Origin: Chrysochromulina parva
Taxonomy: Eukaryota; Haptophyta; Prymnesiales; Chrysochromulinaceae
Reading direction: 5' to 3'
DNA: 45,557 nucleotides
Assembly: GCA_002887195.1 (NCBI GenBank)
Contig: PJAB01000082.1
Location: 1-45,557, forward strand
The number at the start of each line of letters is the position of its first letter. The first letter of the stretch is position 1. Shown here in pieces: positions 17,260-25,563 of the stretch. A program made the translations under genes and the position numbers. The notes below the pieces were generated by a model. It was not told the origin of the DNA. It was given only the letters and a program-made list of their open reading frames with translations, and did not search any database.

Positions 17260-20123
17260 TCGAAGGCCATGCGATGATGTCGCCAGGCTGCACCGGCATC
17301 GTGCGCAGCCCATCGATGACTGTCTGTGCACGCTCGAGCTTCTCTATGAGGGCCACGCACTCGGCACGCCGTCGAACGGCGCTCTCCTCCTCTTGCAGCA
17401 TCTCACCGAACTGGTCTTCGCGGTACAGTTCCATGATCAGGTCCTCTTGCAGGTTGGCGCGCACCTGAGCACCCGAGAAGGGCACAGAGCTACCATCACT
17501 CTCAAGGGCACACTCATGGACAATCGGTCACACGCGCCCAATCGCAATCAAGGACAATCAAGCGCCCAATCGCAATCAAGAACAATCAAGGACAATCAAG
17601 CGCCCAATCGCAATCAAGGACAATCAAGCGCACCGCATTGACCAGAAAGTGCATGATGGCCTTGGGCACCGAGTCGAGCAGGTTCTTGCGCACGATCCCG
17701 TAGTACGAGATGAGCAGCGAGCGGATGATCTCCGTCTCGAGCTGCTCGCGAGATTGCTCTCGAGATTGCTCCCCAGCAGCCCCAGCAGCACGCCCGCCGG
17801 CGCCGTACTGGGCACTCAAAGGGTTGTAGCTGTGGCTCGTCGACTCGGCGCCGTACTGAGCGCTGCCGTTGAGCGCGGCGGAGAAGAGCGAGTCCCTCTG
17901 CCGCCGGTCGGGCTGAGACAGGGGCGCCGTCGCAGGCGCTCCGCCGAAGAAGCCGCTAATGAAGGTTTCCGTGTCTTTAAGCATGGGTGGTGGCGGGGGT
18001 GGTGGGGGGGGCGGCGGCGGTGGCCGTTGCTGCGTCAGTGGCACAGGCACAGGCGCTGGCGCGCCCCCCGCGGCGGCAAGGAAGGACTGCGCGATGTGGC
18101 GCATAGCACTGGCACCGCCCACAAAGTCGGGATGCGCCGTGTTGAGGTATGCGAGCTCGATGTCCATCAGGTTGCGCACCTGGACGAGGCACCAGGAGCG
18201 CCATGCGTGGGCGGTGACTTGGACATCATCGAGTGAGGCACTCAGCGGCACTCCGCGGCACTCAGCAGCACTCCGAGCCACTCAGATGCAATCGCATCGG
18301 CGAGCTCACCATCTCGGCACATCCGGTGAATTCACAGGCACACGGGAGCACAGTGCCATCTCGGCGAGCTCACCATCTCGGCCGCCTTCTGCTCCCGACG
18401 CGAGAGCGACCTTTCCCCACAGGCCTGGATGCGCAGCTGCAGGGCCGCGTACCGGCTCACCGGCGGCGGCAGGCAAGCAGGCAGCAGCCGCATCATCTCA
18501 GCAAGCACGAGCTCAACTGCCTTGAGGCAGTGAGGGCGCAGCAGCTGGATTTGTTGTCGGGCGAGGCTCTCGAAGGCCCCCTCGGGCACGAAGAGGGGCG
18601 TGCGCGTGCCGGTCGCCTGCCGTATGGCGCGAGCGATGTCGGCCTCGCTCAGGCCATAGCATGCGTCGACGCTCCGCATGGCCTCATGGAACTGCGTACG
18701 GAAGACGTCGTTGATCTTTGCCCCCCCAAGCAATTCACCGGATCCCCGCGCCGCATCCTGCACCATCACCGAGGTGCCGTCCAGCGCCTCAGAGTAGTTG
18801 GTGCAGAACTTGTGAATCATCTGCAGCACGAAGGCGCCCTGGTGCGAGCGGCCCTCGAGACGCTCGTCGCCAAAGTCCCTCAGCTCCGCACGCGCGCTCG
18901 AGAGGCTGCCGCTCACCTTTTGATGCAGAGCCGGAAGCGTCGCACGCACGTGCGAGAGAAGCAGCTCGTTGAGCCGGTGCGCAAGGTACCTGATGAGCGA
19001 GATATGGACGAGATATGGATGAGATATGGATGAGATATGGATGAGATCATAATCAAGGAATGTCGATCCATGGCGATCGTTGGTAACCAACGGCAAATCC
19101 AAGGCAAGTCAAGTCAAGTCAAGTCAAGTCCAAAGGCAAACACTAAACAACCCATTGCAATCACCGAGTGCTCATCCTCGCGGCGACCGATGATGATCCG
19201 CCTCAATCAAAGGCCATCATCCGTAGCAATCACCGTGAGCCCATCCTCGCGGCGATCGACTGGTACTGCGGGTGGTTGGCAAAGAACCTTGCCTCGTGCT
19301 CGCGCGCGGCCTGTGGGGACTTGCCGTCGAAGAGGTCTTGCTGCGAGCGGTTGACGACACCGACGAAGCCGCGCTTCAGAGGGATCACGCGCCCTTGGAG
19401 CACCGCCAGCGCGTCCGTGCCCGCGTCCATCAAATCCAGTTTCGTCAGTACGCCGATCGTGCGAAGCCCCTCGGGGTCCACACGCCGGGCGAGCTGGATG
19501 GCATCGGAGGTGGCGAGGTCCGCATTGGCCGCCGAGACCGCAAGGATCAACGACTCCTCCGGCTCGATGTACGTGAGCGCCATGGCGCGCAGCTGCTCCT
19601 CGATGTTCGCGGGCTGGTCGGCGATCGGTACCTTGGTCATACCGGGCAAGTCGACCAGCGAGAGGTCGACCACGTGTGGGGAGTAGATGGCGAGCCGGAT
19701 CGGGTCCGCCGACACGCTCTTCGACTTGCCGAGCTTGCGCTCCGTCTCGGCCTCGATCTCGGCGCGGATGGCCTCGAATGATGTGAAGCGCCGGGCCGGC
19801 GCGTGCAGAAACTCGCCCCATTCAACAGTCGCCCCGTCGTCAGTCGCCGAGGCGGTATCACCGTCCGCGGCAGTGCGCACCAGCTGCAGAACGAGCGGAC
19901 GCCGCGTCACGATGCCCGTGCCACGGGGGAGGAAGTCGCGACCTACAAACGACTCGAGAACCGACGACTTGCCGCTGCTCTGGCTGCCGATGACGACGAT
20001 CTGTGGCAGCTTCGGGGCCTGCGCTTGACCACCACTCACAACCAGAACGTCCTGCAGTTTGTTCAAGACCTGCAGCAGCGGAGGCTCCTGTACCGGCTCC
20101 GGTCGCCGTTCTTGCGCTTCCAT
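17252..20123 (-). CDS. Dynamin-related GTPase (DRP1/Vps1 type), four exons
   Basis: Large membrane-fission GTPase. Exons 20123-19234, 18989-18374, 18179-17634 and 17464-17252 give 754 residues. The start is [12 protein letters not shown] at 20123. G1 is GSQSSGKSS (46-54); [10 protein letters not shown] holds the G2 Thr; G3 is DLPGM, G4 is TKLD; NRSQQD follows. The middle domain runs from [15 protein letters not shown] through [19 protein letters not shown], which is restored only when the 18180-18373 intron is removed (KAAEM|VRNLM). There is no PH domain; a Pro-run and low-complexity B insert (about 530-620) precedes the [61 protein letters not shown]. Architecture matches mitochondrial, peroxisomal or vacuolar DRPs. 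Splice junctions were chosen by frame and family alignment. Confidence 0.92.
17465..17633 (-). repeat. Dynamin intron 3 with TTGATTG satellite
   Basis: Donor GCG|GTGCGC and acceptor CTCAG|GTGCGC share a 6-bp duplicate GTGCGC, so one copy remains after splicing. The interior contains repeats of gcgcccaatcgcaatcaagg and acaatcaag on the + strand between about 17530 and 17630. Confidence 0.78.
18180..18373 (-). repeat. Dynamin intron 2 with duplicated exon-intron junction and 10-bp satellite
   Basis: The 22-mer starting tcggcgagctcaccatctcg covers the exon-2 donor at 18361-18382 and occurs again inside the intron at 18297-18318. Next to it are five 10-bp units of the type ggcactcagc at about 18236-18286. 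Acceptor is GTCCAG|GTGCGCAAC. Confidence 0.75.
18990..19233 (-). repeat. Dynamin intron 1 with duplicated junction and 11-bp and 5-bp satellites
   Basis: The exon-1/donor junction region (19226-19258) is echoed at 19157-19189 (gcaatcaccg...catcctcgcggcga). Other tracts are four copies of caagt at about 19102-19122 and four copies of an 11-bp gagatatggat unit at about 19001-19045, just before the acceptor CTCATCAG|GTACC. Confidence 0.75.
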
Positions 20124-20309
20124 TTGTGTGTTGACGCTCGATCGCGAGGACGAACTCACGTCTTTGACGTCTTTGGTTGCACGCGCGCACACACGCACAC
20201 GGGAAAAGATCACGTTCGTGCTTTTACGTTGCCGCCGTTACCCGATACTGTACGAACCTTTTTTGGACAAGTTTCGCGACCTGGGGGAGGTAATCCCCCC
20301 CCCTTCATC

Positions 20310-21425
20310 TCAGGTCCTGCCGCGCTTGGTGCCCTTGTCGGCCGCAACGGCGTCGTTTCTGCCCTCTGCAACGCCCGACGCTGCCGTGCCACCAACTGCT
20401 TCGCCGGTAGCCGCCACAGAGCCGGTGACCGCCTCTGCCCTATATCGTTGTTTCGGCTCGTCCAAGATCCTGACGAAACGGACGGGCGTGCCCTCCTGCA
20501 ATCGCGTACCGTCGAGGATGGCGCTATTGTGCACGAAGAGGTCGACGCCGCCCGCACGAGGGCAGATGAATCCATAGCCCTTGTCGTCATTCCAGCGCGC
20601 GACCGTGCCTCCTTCCGTTGGCGGCCCCCCATGGCGCGCCTGTGCCGACGAGCGCTCAAGCTCCTCGAGCTTCTGTCGGGCATGTACGACAGCGAGCTCA
20701 GCCTGCCGGAGCACGTCACGCTGGGCATCCACTGCATCTGCTGCCTGATCGGCCTTCTTGCGCGCATCCATTGCCCTCTGCTTCTCCGACGCCTCCCACT
20801 CGGCCGCAGCGCCGGCTGCGGCGGCGGTCGCGGCGCGGAAGACGGCGGCGGCAATAGCGTGCTGGCGCGACAGATGCCCCGGAGGTGGTACCGCTGGAGC
20901 TGGCACCGCTGGAGCTGGCACCGCTGGAGGTGGCATCGCTGGAGGTGGCATCGCTGGAGGTGGCATCGTGGTTCTCGGCATGCCGCTGACCGGAGCAACA
21001 GGTGGCTGCTGGTAGGCAGGCGGTGCCAGGAAGGTTGTGGGTGGCAGCTGATGGTGGCCTCGAGGCTGGTAGCCGGTCGACGGACGATAATCCTGGGGAG
21101 GCTGGTAGCTGGGCGGTGGCTGGTAGCCCGGCGGCGGCTGAAAGGGTGGCGGTGGCTGATGGGTAGGCGGATGGCTCAACCTGCCTGGCTGTTGGCCGCT
21201 CGTGGGCGGATGCAGCTGTGCTCGAGGCGGGTAGCCGGTCGACGGACGATAATCCTGGGGAGGCTGGTAGCTGGGCGGTGGCTGGTAGCTCGGCGGCGGC
21301 TGAAAGGGTGGCGGTGGCTGATCGGTAGGCGGATGGCTCATACTACCTGGCTGTTGGCCGCTCGTGGGCGGATGCAGCTGCGGTCTAAGCAGCTGTGGCT
21401 GTGGCTGTGGCAGATGCGGCGGCAC
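20310..21425 (-). CDS. Pro/Gln-rich protein with C-terminal cold-shock domain
   Basis: Probable single-stranded RNA or DNA binding protein. Up to 371 residues are open. The frame has no ATG before residue 29 (MSHPPTDQ, ATG at 21341) and meets an upstream stop, so either that Met is the start or a 5' exon is missing. The N-terminal 180 residues are Pro/Gln/Tyr-rich with two copies of a 54-residue unit (162-bp period; PPPSYQPPQDYRPSTGY in each) and then PPPAM/VPAPA repeats. A charged helical, probably coiled-coil, segment follows (KKADQAADAVDAQRDVLRQAEL). The cold-shock domain at about 270-335 has GTVARWNDDKGYGFI, the RNP1-like KGYGFI, and VDLFVHNSAI (RNP2-like). The Pro/Tyr-rich part resembles low-complexity segments of RNA-granule proteins. 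Confidence 0.85.
   Translation of the reverse strand: MPPHLPQPQPQLLRPQLHPPTSGQQPGSMSHPPTDQPPPPFQPPPSYQPPPSYQPPQDYRPSTGYPPRAQLHPPTSGQQPGRLSHPPTHQPPPPFQPPPGYQPPPSYQPPQDYRPSTGYQPRGHHQLPPTTFLAPPAYQQPPVAPVSGMPRTTMPPPAMPPPAMPPPAVPAPAVPAPAVPPPGHLSRQHAIAAAVFRAATAAAAGAAAEWEASEKQRAMDARKKADQAADAVDAQRDVLRQAELAVVHARQKLEELERSSAQARHGGPPTEGGTVARWNDDKGYGFICPRAGGVDLFVHNSAILDGTRLQEGTPVRFVRILDEPKQRYRAEAVTGSVAATGEAVGGTAASGVAEGRNDAVAADKGTKRGRT
21050..21380. repeat. 162-bp tandem duplication within the cold-shock protein gene
   Basis: gtagccggtcgacggacgat occurs at 21069 and 21231, and the following 130 bp are closely repeated. The period is 54 codons, so the duplication keeps the frame. Confidence 0.85.
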
Positions 21426-22016
21426 GCGGCGAGGTGCAAGAGAGCCGCGCGAGAGGCCCTGTGCACACTCTGGATCCTGGCGACTGTGGTTCGAGAGTGT
21501 GAAGATTAGTGTGAACTGGCATAACTACTCGGCCCCCGGGGGTAGTCGTCGTCGCTTTGTCGGAAGTCTACATGTGACGTGTGGATCGAGTGAGGATCGA
21601 GTCGTTCGCGATAGGATATCAGAATGATCAATTTCCCGATCCTGCAGATTTTTTCCGAGATATAGAATTATGCAACCAATATCGGCATCAATCTCGGACC
21701 GTTTGCATTGTGGGCGGGGGAGAAAATGCGATCACGCAATCTTTCCGGCCTGGCGCATGGCGTTCATGCACCGCTCGACCGCGACGATCCGCCTGCACTT
21801 CAGCCGCCTATCCAGCCCGCTGAACGGCGCCTGCATTCGTCCGCTCTCGAACTGGCCCACGCACTTCAGGCATTCGAGGGTGCTGCATCCTCTGCATGTC
21901 AAGCCGACACTCACAGAGATAGCGAATGAGGTGTGCACGCCGCGCCCTGCTCGGAAGTATATGCGAGCACACGTCTTGCTCATTGCACTCTGCTGCCCCG
22001 TTTGCTATAGCGTGAT
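21426..22016. promoter_or_regulatory. Divergent intergenic region, cold-shock protein and AOX
   Basis: 590 bp between two divergently read genes. The middle (about 21490-21680) is less GC-rich than its surroundings. Short open frames near 21670-22010 are not supported as genes. Shared promoter function is inferred. Confidence 0.4.
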
Positions 22017-22832
22017 ATGGCCGATCACACGGGTCGTCAACAGAACCATATCTGGAGCGAGGCCGAGTTGGCGAAGGCTCTCGCAACGGCGCAAGATCAC
22101 CACACGCCCATCACACTGCCTGACAAGCTCGCCTACGGCGTCATGTACTACGGCTTATACCACCCGTTCAATTTCATCACGGGCTACACCAAGAACGATC
22201 CGTCCCCGCGGGCAATTGAGTGGCGCCTCATCGTCCTCGAGTCCTTTGCTGGAGTGCCCGGGTTCGTCGCCGCCGGCTTCCGTCACTTTCGCTCGCTGCG
22301 ATCCCTGCGGCGCGACCACGGCTGGATCCACACCCTTCTCGAGGAGGCCGAGAACGAGCGGATGCACCTTTTGGTGTGCCTGACGATGTTTAAGGCTGGG
22401 CCCATTACCCGACTCATGGTCGTGGGCGCCCAATTTGCATTGAGCCCTTTCCTCTTTCTCACGTACATGATCTATCCAAGGGCGGTGCATCGCTTCGTCG
22501 GCTACCTCGAACAAACAGCCTGCACCACCTACAAGAACGTCATCGACCACGTCGAAACGCCAGGCACGCGCCTGCACGAGGCCTGGTCCGACCTTCCCGC
22601 GCCCGAGATGGCCAAAGGGTACTGGAAGCTTTCGGACGACGCTAAGTGGGTGGACACACTCAAGTGTATGTACGCCGACGAAACCCACCATCGGGACGTC
22701 AACCACACCTTTGCGGACATGGACACCGACGATCCCAACCCCTTCATCACGAAGCACCGCGAGGACGCCGTTCGCGCGTGGAAGATCAGAAACGACTCGG
22801 CAAGCTCGTCCTCTGGCGTTGCCAAGATGTGA
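22017..22832 (+). CDS. AOX: Alternative oxidase (diiron ubiquinol oxidase)
   Basis: Oxidises ubiquinol and reduces oxygen to water on the matrix face of the inner mitochondrial membrane, bypassing complexes III and IV. 271 residues from ATG 22017; the frame is closed upstream by a TAG at 22008. All six expected iron ligands are present: Glu75 (LESFAGVPGF), Glu114 and His117 (EAENERMHLL), Glu165 (GYLEQTACTTY), Glu222 and His225 (ADETHHRDVNH). The Tyr of the third motif (Tyr172) is kept. The usual GYLEEEA is GYLEQTA, so two flanking acids are lost. The protein is short at the N terminus (family about 300-350), with no clear targeting peptide or regulatory Cys; an upstream exon or a different location is possible. 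Confidence 0.92.
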   Translation: MADHTGRQQNHIWSEAELAKALATAQDHHTPITLPDKLAYGVMYYGLYHPFNFITGYTKNDPSPRAIEWRLIVLESFAGVPGFVAAGFRHFRSLRSLRRDHGWIHTLLEEAENERMHLLVCLTMFKAGPITRLMVVGAQFALSPFLFLTYMIYPRAVHRFVGYLEQTACTTYKNVIDHVETPGTRLHEAWSDLPAPEMAKGYWKLSDDAKWVDTLKCMYADETHHRDVNHTFADMDTDDPNPFITKHREDAVRAWKIRNDSASSSSGVAKM

Positions 22833-23572
22833 GAGTGTAGATGTTCCGTCCCCTCTGATCCGTCGGCGTTCACCTTGGGACATGTGAGAGCTGGCTTCAG
22901 CTGCGCGGCCAAACGCGAGGCGAGTGGACGGCTGCCACACTGATCACTCACGCGATACGGTCCTCTATGTATATGCGCCTTCCAGTCGGGCTGTGCTGGC
23001 GATTCCCACAGAAAGTGCGGGACCTCTGAGCGGTCCTTGCATGAGGGTGCCCGCGGGCAGTGAGTCGCCCGGCCGGGGCCGCCGGCCTTCCGCCGGCCGG
23101 GCATGAGCTAGGCATGAGCCAACGGTACCTATTGGCTGAGCCAACATCGAGAGCCAACAGTACTCATTGGCTGGAGTGCACCGTCGGCGCTACATGTACG
23201 TTAATAGGAGGTTGTGTGATAGATACGCGGAGCGTGTCTGTGGGGAATGTGAGGGGTAGGCGTTCGATTGAGGAGCGAGTTTCCGACGCGTGTCGCGTGG
23301 CTTGCTTGTGCCCGACTGTGAGAGCGTGGCCTGCGGTGTTACCCTAGTGTTACCCGCAAGCAGTGTGAGCTGACTGAGACTAATTTGTCTCGAACTTGCC
23401 GGTGGTCGTGCGTCTTGCCGAGATGGCATTCTAACGTGAACGTGAACGTGAATGTCTCGAACTTGAACAGTAACTTTCTATTCACTAGGGACACTATAGG
23501 CAGAAGAAAGGCGGGCTCAGCACAGAAGGCCGCGGTTGGAGTACGGTCGGTAGTGGTGTGCCGAATCAAATC
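22833..23572. other. Intergenic, AOX 3' flank and MFS upstream region
   Basis: No gene supported. It contains a GC palindrome at 23067-23102 and two inverted CCAAT boxes (attgg at about 23132 and 23167) set in a repeated gagccaac context, roughly 400-440 bp before the MFS start. Short aacgtg repeats occur near 23432-23452. Confidence 0.45.
23067..23102. repeat. Perfect 10-bp inverted repeat
   Basis: gcccggccgg at 23067-23076 and its complement ccggccgggc at 23093-23102 can form a strong GC hairpin with a 16-base loop. It lies between two genes read in the same direction; a terminator or structural role is speculation. Confidence 0.6.
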
Positions 23573-25424
23573 ATGCATCCACTAGCTACGGCGTCGCTCC
23601 TCCTGCCCTCGCTCCTATCGCCGCACTGCCCCACATGCGCAGCCTCGCGCCAACGGATTTCGATCCTGTCGATGGAGGTGCATGAAAACGAGTCTTCCGG
23701 ACCGGTCCAAGTATTGGTTCAGCCTGCCGACCCGGATCCGATGGACCGACTCATGGAAGTGGTCACCACCTCCGGGAGCGGAGCTTATGGCATCATGTTC
23801 GGCTGCGTCGTCATCGTCGCCCTCCATTCTCTCATGGCCTTCGGCACGCTCACCGGCATTTTCCTCGACAGCTCGATTGCGCGCGACCTTGCCTTGCCGG
23901 TCGAGCTGGTCGCCCTGAGCAAATCGCTCGTGTTCTTCGGCTGGATCCCTGGCGCGCTGCTCGGCGGCCCCGCGGGCGATCGCCTCGGGCGCAAACGTGC
24001 GGCCGTCCTCTTTTCGTTGGTGGCCTCGGTCGGCCTGCTCGCGACGGGCCTCACACCCGCCGGCTCGTGTGCGGCACTGCTCGGCTCGCGGGCGTTGACT
24101 GGCATCGGCATCGGCGGGATGTACGCCCCGAGCTTCACGTTGCTCGTCGAGAGCAGCGATCCAAATCGCAAGGGCTCGATCGCGACCACGTGGACTTGGG
24201 GTTATGTTGCCGGAGTCGCAATCCTCTGCGGACTGCACTACGGGACGAGTGCACTTCTGAGCTGGGACTGGCGCGCCGAGATGCTGCTGCTTGGGGCATG
24301 GGGCGTCACCTTCGCGCTGGTGACGCAGATGCTCGTAACCGAATCTCCAAAGTACCTGATCGCGAGCGGAGCTACCACTGAGGGCCTCGACTCGGCCAGG
24401 TGCGATCTCCCTTGATTGCATGTGATTGCCTCTGATGGGAGGGTCTCGACTCCGCCAGGTGCGATCTCCCTGGATTGCATGTGATTGCCTCTGATCGGAG
24501 GGTCTCGACTCGACCAGAACTATGGGCCAGTGGAATGGAGTCGACGTGGACAGCTTCCTCGCGTCGGACCCGTTCCTCGCCAAGCTACGCGACGCCGAGC
24601 GAGCTTGCGACAGGTCCAAGGCTGCCTATGGCGACACTATCTCGCTCTCTGGCGCGGCCGAGGGGCGCACGGATGATTCCGCGTCATCATCCGAGGCTGC
24701 CTGCACGGCCTTCGCCACCGAGGAGTACTCCTGGATGGACCTCTTCGCGCCAGGAGAGGCCGGCCTGCCTCGCACCCTCACGTTTGCTGTCATGGAGATC
24801 GCGTACAACATGGCGTTCTATGGCATCATCTTCTCGGCTGGCGCGTTCAGCGACCAGGTGCGATCTCCCTTGATTGCCCCTGATTGCCCTTGATTGCCCT
24901 TAATGACACACGGCGCGTTGAGCGACCAGTTGCTCCTCAACCTCGTGCTGCTCGCCGCCGCTGACCTACCGGGCTCGACGATCGCGGGCTCCATGTGCGA
25001 CACGGTCGGAGCGAAGTTGACCGCCCTCCGCTTCTTTGGCGCGGCGAGCACGTGCGTGCTCGCGTTTGCGGCGTTTGAGGCTTGGGCGGCGGCGGGCGGG
25101 GCGGAGATGGCCGCGACGATGCCCCTACCGATACATCTGGTGCCGGCCGCGCTCTCTCTCTTGGGAAAGTCTCTGTGCAGCGGAGCCTTCACCGCGACCA
25201 TGCTGCTCTTCAACGAGAACTACCCTGTGATGCTCCGCTCGGCCGCCCTCGGCAGCGGCTTGATGTTTGGCAAGATGGGCGCCTCTTCGGCGCCCCTTCT
25301 CGCCACCGCCTTACCCCTCTTCGCTGTCCTCGGTCTCTCCGGGGGAGCCCTCCTCGCCGCCACGGCGTGCGTCTCGACGCTCCCCGAGTCCCAGGTTCAG
25401 CCAGCTTCGGGTGAGATCCGATAG
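23573..25424 (+). CDS. Major facilitator superfamily transporter, organic-ion/SV2-like, three exons
   Basis: Probable secondary transporter of a small organic or inorganic ion. Exons 23573-24399, 24518-24857 and 24930-25424 encode 553 residues. Start MHPLATASL at 23573; MEVHENESSG at 23672 is an alternative. TM1-6: GIMFGCVVIVALHSLMAFG; the loop 2-3 signature GGPAGDRLGRKRA; SRALTGIGIGGMYAPSFTLLVE, as in SV2 and organic cation transporters (RFLTGIGIGG); and TESPKYL after TM6 (usual ESPRYL). A long cytosolic central loop with Ser/Ala-rich sequence is followed by TM7-12 (AVMEIAYNMAFYGIIFS; NENYPVMLRSAALGSG, like the TPTVxR...G motif). Both introns carry in-frame stops, and exon-end duplications define them precisely. 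Substrate is not readable. Confidence 0.87.
24400..24517 (+). repeat. MFS intron 1: exactly two 59-bp units, ends duplicate the exon
   Basis: Units 24400-24458 and 24459-24517 are about 93% identical; each starts gtgcgatctccc and ends cgactc(c/g)(g/a)ccag. The exon end 24380-24399 (agggcctcgactcggccag) is the same sequence as the unit ends, so the acceptor AG lies in a copy of the exon's own last 20 bases. The frame is AG|A across the junction. Confidence 0.88.
24858..24929 (+). repeat. MFS intron 2: 72 bp, 18-bp exon duplication, shared 20-mer
   Basis: ggcgcgttcagcgaccag at 24840-24857 recurs with one mismatch at 24912-24929, ending with the acceptor AG. The intron begins gtgcgatctcccttgattgc, identical to the first 20 bases of MFS intron 1, then has repeats of ccttgattgc. 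The 72 bp contain an in-frame TGA. Confidence 0.88.
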
Positions 25425-25563
25425 AGTATTTGAAATGACAAAATTCCTTCAAAATGTCACGCCAGCCCCCTGGAGAGCGTGGGGGGACCGCGACGAAACT
25501 GAGTCTGACTGACATCCACAGCCCGCCCGCAACAGCGTTGAGACAAAACTCGACACACAAAAC

